Positions 60,813 through 64,000 of a DNA stretch of 64,000 nucleotides are shown piece after piece. The notes below the pieces were generated by a model. The model worked only from the letters and a program-made list of their open reading frames with translations. It was not told the DNA's origin and did not search any database. Location: positions 1,860,001 to 1,924,000 of the forward strand of contig NZ_CP013692.1 in NCBI RefSeq assembly GCF_001477625.1, in the 5' to 3' direction. The stretch comes from Paucibacter sp. KCTC 42545 (lineage in GTDB: Bacteria > Pseudomonadota > Gammaproteobacteria > Burkholderiales > Burkholderiaceae_C). A program made the translations under genes and the position numbers. Position 1 is the first letter of the stretch. The number at the start of each line of letters is the position of its first letter.

Positions 60813-62648
60813 ATGCCTGCATCCAACCCAGCCCTGAGCGCAAACGCCCCCCTGCCCACCAACAAAGCCACCAGCGACGTCAAGCCGACCGGTAAGCCCC
60901 GCTCCTTGAGCGGATTGGCGCCATTTCTGCGGCCTTACCGCTGGCGCATTGCCGCCGCGCTGGTATTCCTGACCCTGGCCGCACTGGCCACCCTGGCCTT
61001 TCCGCTCGCGCTGCGTGGCCTGGTGGACCAAGGCATGGTCAGCGGCGACCCGGGCGCCCGCTTGATGGCCATGCGTGAGCACTTTCTGGCCCTGTTCGGC
61101 GTCGGCGCGGCCCTGGGCGTGTTCTCGGCCCTGCGCTTTTATATGGTGACTTGGCTGGGTGAGCGGGTCACGGCCGACCTGCGCAATGCGGTCTACAGCC
61201 ATGTGATCCGCCAAAGCCCCGAGTTTTTTGAAACCACCCAAACCGGCGAGGTCCTGAGCCGCATCACCACCGACACGACCGTGGTGCAAACCGTCGTGGG
61301 TTCGAGCTTCTCGATGGGCTTGCGCAGCCTGGTGATGGGCGTGGGCGCCATGGCCATGCTGGTGGCCACCAACCCGGTCGTGATGCTGCAGGTCCTCGGA
61401 ATTTTGGTGCTGGTGGTGGTGCCTGCCGTCTACTTTGGCCGGCGCGTGCGCAAGCTCAGCCGGGCCAGCCAGGACCGTGTGGCCGACACCAGCGCGATTG
61501 CTGCCGAGGTACTCAATGCCGTGCCGGTGGTGCAAAGCTACACCCAGGAAATTGGTGAAGCCAGTCGTTTTGCCCAGGCCAGCGAGAACGCCTTTGAGAC
61601 CGCACGCAAACGCACCAAGATGCGCGCCGGGCTGGTGGCCTTCATCATCACCGCCACGTTTGCCGCCCTGCTGTGGGGCTTGTACATCGGCACCCAAGCG
61701 GTGATGGCCGGGCGCATCAGCGCCGGGCATCTGGGCCAGTCGGTGGTCTACGCCATCTTGATGGTCAGCAGCGTGGCCGTCTTGGCCGAGGTTTACGGCG
61801 ATGTGCTGCGCGCGGCGGGCGCCACCGAGCGCTTGATGGAATTGCTGGCCAGCCGCTCACCAGTGGCTGAACCCACCCAGCCCCTGCCCTTGCCCCAGCT
61901 GGCGGGCGGGACAGCGCTGCGCCTGCAGAACCTGCAGTTCAACTACCCTTCGCGCCCCCAGCAGGCGGCGCTGCAGGACTTCCATCTGGACATCGCGCCG
62001 GGTGAAACCGTGGCCCTGGTCGGCCCCAGTGGCGCGGGCAAGAGCACGGTGTTCCAACTGCTCCTGCGTTTTTACGATGCCCAGCAGGGTCAGGTCTTGC
62101 TCAACGGCGTCAACACCCAGCAGCTGAGCCTGCATGATTTGCGCGCCAGCATCGGCTTGGTGCCACAAGACAGCGTGATCTTCTCGAGCAGCGCGCTGGA
62201 AAACATCCGCTACGGCCGCCCCGAGGCGACCGATGAACAAGTGATGGCAGCCGCCAAGGCGGCCTTTGCCGATGAATTCATCCGCGCCCTGCCCGAGGGC
62301 TATCAAACCTTTTTGGGTGAGCGCGGCGTGCGCCTGTCAGGCGGCCAGCGGCAGCGCGTCAGCATTGCGCGGGCGATGCTGAAGAACCCGCCCTTGCTGC
62401 TGCTGGACGAAGCCACCAGCGCGCTAGACGCCGAGAGCGAACGCATGGTGCAAGCCGCGCTGGAAGCTGCGATGCAAGACCGCACCACGCTCGTGATCGC
62501 CCACCGCCTGGCCACCGTGCAGCGGGCCGACCGCATTGTGGTGCTGGAGCATGGCCGCATCGTCGAGCAAGGCACACATGCCGAGCTGACAGCAAAAGGC
62601 GGGCTCTATGCCCGCCTGGCGGCCCTGCAATTTGACGCGGGCTATTGA
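60813..62648 (+). CDS. ABC exporter (fused membrane/ATPase, MsbA-like)
   Basis: The 611-residue half-transporter has an N-terminal polar 35 residues and six membrane helices (~45-330). EFFETTQTGEVLSRITTDTTVVQTVVG is the coupling helix region. The ATPase domain has Walker A VGPSGAGKSTVFQLLLRFYD, signature LSGGQRQRVSIARAM and Walker B LLLLDEATSALD. It exports lipids or drugs as a homodimer; the exact substrate is unknown. It is divergent from marR. Confidence 0.93.
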   Translation: MPASNPALSANAPLPTNKATSDVKPTGKPRSLSGLAPFLRPYRWRIAAALVFLTLAALATLAFPLALRGLVDQGMVSGDPGARLMAMREHFLALFGVGAALGVFSALRFYMVTWLGERVTADLRNAVYSHVIRQSPEFFETTQTGEVLSRITTDTTVVQTVVGSSFSMGLRSLVMGVGAMAMLVATNPVVMLQVLGILVLVVVPAVYFGRRVRKLSRASQDRVADTSAIAAEVLNAVPVVQSYTQEIGEASRFAQASENAFETARKRTKMRAGLVAFIITATFAALLWGLYIGTQAVMAGRISAGHLGQSVVYAILMVSSVAVLAEVYGDVLRAAGATERLMELLASRSPVAEPTQPLPLPQLAGGTALRLQNLQFNYPSRPQQAALQDFHLDIAPGETVALVGPSGAGKSTVFQLLLRFYDAQQGQVLLNGVNTQQLSLHDLRASIGLVPQDSVIFSSSALENIRYGRPEATDEQVMAAAKAAFADEFIRALPEGYQTFLGERGVRLSGGQRQRVSIARAMLKNPPLLLLDEATSALDAESERMVQAALEAAMQDRTTLVIAHRLATVQRADRIVVLEHGRIVEQGTHAELTAKGGLYARLAALQFDAGY

Positions 62649-62690
62649 TCGATTCTTGTTTGTCGAATCGTCAGCCTCTGCGCCGCGGGC

Positions 62691-63161
62691 TCAGTAGCCC
62701 TGAGCAGCAGACGCCGCGGCAGCGCTGGCTGCAGCTGCCGCCGCTTGATCCGCGACCTGGCCTTCGCGAGTCTGCACCACCACGCCGGGGGAGATCGAGA
62801 TGTCATTGGTGATGGTCACGCCGGTCACGTAATTGCGGGTCTCGCCAAAGCAGCTGGTGGGCAGGCCCACTTTTTGTTCGTAGTGCAGCGCCACCCGGCG
62901 ACCCATGACGGCATTGAGTTCCGCGGCAACCTTATCGTCCCGCACCGTGAATGTGAACTTCTCCACTTGCGAGGTGCCGGGCAGCGAAACCAGCGCCACT
63001 TCGCCTTCCCAGGTCTTGCAGATCCAGCCCTTGTACGAAAGCTTCTGGATCCAGCCGGCGCGCTCCCCCGAGGAATAGCTCCAGTTCAGCACAAAGGCGA
63101 AATAGGCCGCAATCAGCAGCACCAGCACAAGCAGGGGAAGAATCAGTCGTTTGAAAATCAT
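62691..63161 (-). CDS. Small conserved membrane-anchored protein
   Basis: The 156-residue protein has an N-terminal helix (about 4-24), then a beta-rich domain (NWSYSSGERAGWIQKLSYKGWICKTWEGEVAL; FTVRDDKVAAEL; HYEQKVGLPTSCFGETRNYVTGV). The C-terminal tail is Ala-rich. Two Cys (W-I-C, S-C-F) are conserved-looking. The family is often mislabelled 6-phosphogluconate dehydrogenase in databases, from memory; nothing in it is a dehydrogenase. Function unknown. Confidence 0.8.
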   Translation of the reverse strand: MIFKRLILPLLVLVLLIAAYFAFVLNWSYSSGERAGWIQKLSYKGWICKTWEGEVALVSLPGTSQVEKFTFTVRDDKVAAELNAVMGRRVALHYEQKVGLPTSCFGETRNYVTGVTITNDISISPGVVVQTREGQVADQAAAAAASAAAASAAQGY

Positions 63162-63278
63162 GATGGGTGGTTATTCGGTAGAAGCCGGATTGAGCCAATG
63201 ACGCGTCGGCTGCAAGAAGCGCATTGGACGCGATTTTTGGCCGCTGTTGCGCCCTGCCCGGCGGCGATGACGAAAAAA

Positions 63279-63317
63279 AGCCAGGGTTCAAGTCAGCTGA
63301 GGACTTGAACCCTGGCT
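63279..63317 (-). terminator. Strong intrinsic terminator after the DUF4136 gene
   Basis: Perfect 16-bp stem AGCCAGGGTTCAAGTC / GACTTGAACCCTGGCT with a 7-base loop. On the minus strand a run of seven T follows. It terminates the gene ending at 63338. Confidence 0.92.
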
Positions 63318-63337
63318 TGTGCCAGGACGGCTTTCGC

Positions 63338-63955
63338 TTACTTGGCTTGCACCGGCATAGGTGCCGTGGCTGGCAGCGGGAACTTGGCAAAAGCCGCCGC
63401 CACCGCGATATCGATGGCTTGCTTCAGCTGATCAACGTCTTTTTGGGTGACGCTGTCAGTGACCACGGCCTCCCAAACCATCTGCTTGCGGGCGGCGTCG
63501 ATCAGGTCCACATTGAGCGTACCTTCCTTGTAGCTGCTGACCTGGTCCTGGTACATCGGCCAGGTCGAGTACATGCCCGAGCGATAGCCGTAGTAGCCGC
63601 GGCTCATGCCCACACCCATGGTCGGCATGCTGGTGACCATCAGCTTGTCATTCAAGGCCGCGTTGAAGTTGATCAAAAGCTGCGGCGCATTGGGCTCGTA
63701 CTTCAGGCCGCGCGCTTCCAGCTCACGCTGCGAGGCCGCCTTCAGGTACTGCGACACGATGCTTTGATAGCCACCCTTGTCGGTGCCCAGCGGCGAGGCA
63801 AAACCGAAGGTTTTGTAGCTAGCGAAGTCAGTGCCTTGCGCAGCGTTCGCCTTGACCTCGGGGCCGCTGGCGCAGCCCGTCAGCAACAAACCCGTCGCCA
63901 GTAGTCCGGCGCTCAGCAGGGAGGAAATGGAAAACTTGGGCGCAGTGTTTGTCAT
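63338..63955 (-). CDS. DUF4136 lipoprotein
   Basis: The 205-residue outer-membrane lipoprotein has a signal ending LTGC (lipid Cys about 28) and DUF4136 features: TDFASYKTFGFASP, RELEARGLKYEPNAPQLLINF, GTLNVDLIDAARKQMVWEAVV. Its role is unknown. AAGGAG precedes ATG 63955. Confidence 0.9.
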   Translation of the reverse strand: MTNTAPKFSISSLLSAGLLATGLLLTGCASGPEVKANAAQGTDFASYKTFGFASPLGTDKGGYQSIVSQYLKAASQRELEARGLKYEPNAPQLLINFNAALNDKLMVTSMPTMGVGMSRGYYGYRSGMYSTWPMYQDQVSSYKEGTLNVDLIDAARKQMVWEAVVTDSVTQKDVDQLKQAIDIAVAAAFAKFPLPATAPMPVQAK

Positions 63956-64000
63956 GACAGGGCTCTCCTTCAAACGCTCAATGAATCAACAAGTGAATTA

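Noticed and set aside
62650..62690. Terminator between the ABC exporter and the small membrane protein
   Set aside because: The CGATTC/GAATCG stem is only 6 bp with a long loop and no T run; too weak to call.

Overview
The window is about 64 kb of GC-rich, densely packed chromosomal DNA from a betaproteobacterium. It most likely belongs to the Burkholderiales, in the Roseateles/Paucibacter/Leptothrix neighbourhood. This rests on the Bug-type solute receptor, two PEP-CTERM proteins, the betaproteobacterial style of the nos genes and the holB-tmk-mltG // ygfZ arrangement. Species assignment is inference. I see no rRNA, tRNA or CRISPR.

1-13.3 kb is a denitrification island. norC-norB (nitric oxide reductase, norB cut by the left edge) lie downstream of a minus-strand nos operon reading DUF2946-like gene, nosZ, nosR, nosD, nosF, nosY, nosL and a second nosL-type gene. 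A c-type cytochrome lipoprotein and nosX (ApbE-type flavin transferase for NosR) diverge from it. The central fact is that nosZ is split by a 1,043-bp IS481-family element with a 6-bp target duplication. Both halves are otherwise intact, so this copy should not make N2O reductase and the pathway in the window would stop at N2O.

13.3-26.3 kb is an accessory stretch with low gene density at its edges. It holds a Cys-rich small protein and a secreted ricin-B-like, 28-cysteine protein beside a DsbA/ScsC-like thiol oxidoreductase. Next come a 1,042-residue repeat-rich PEP-CTERM protein and a response regulator overlapping tail-to-tail with a hybrid sensor kinase. It ends with an orphan TAXI solute-binding protein paired with a zinc-ribbon membrane protein. 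An 85%-identical 62-bp sequence links the 3' end of nosX with an untranslated stretch near 23.8 kb.

26.5-46.1 kb is mainly housekeeping: aldo/keto reductase, tatD-pilZ-holB-tmk-mltG diverging from ygfZ, a thioesterase-GNAT fusion with an alpha/beta hydrolase, an iron alcohol dehydrogenase, and isocitrate lyase with a palindromic operator candidate. Then follow marC, xerD, a Bug receptor, queG/tsaE/amiC, a DedA protein and a second PEP-CTERM protein.

46.3-64 kb holds mutL, a pseudouridine synthase with a very long Arg/Gly-rich tail, miaA, a YbbAP/MacB-like ABC system with an AttH-like protein, and a MarR-controlled EmrAB/OMF efflux operon with a readable promoter-operator. An ABC exporter, a small membrane protein and a DUF4136 lipoprotein follow.
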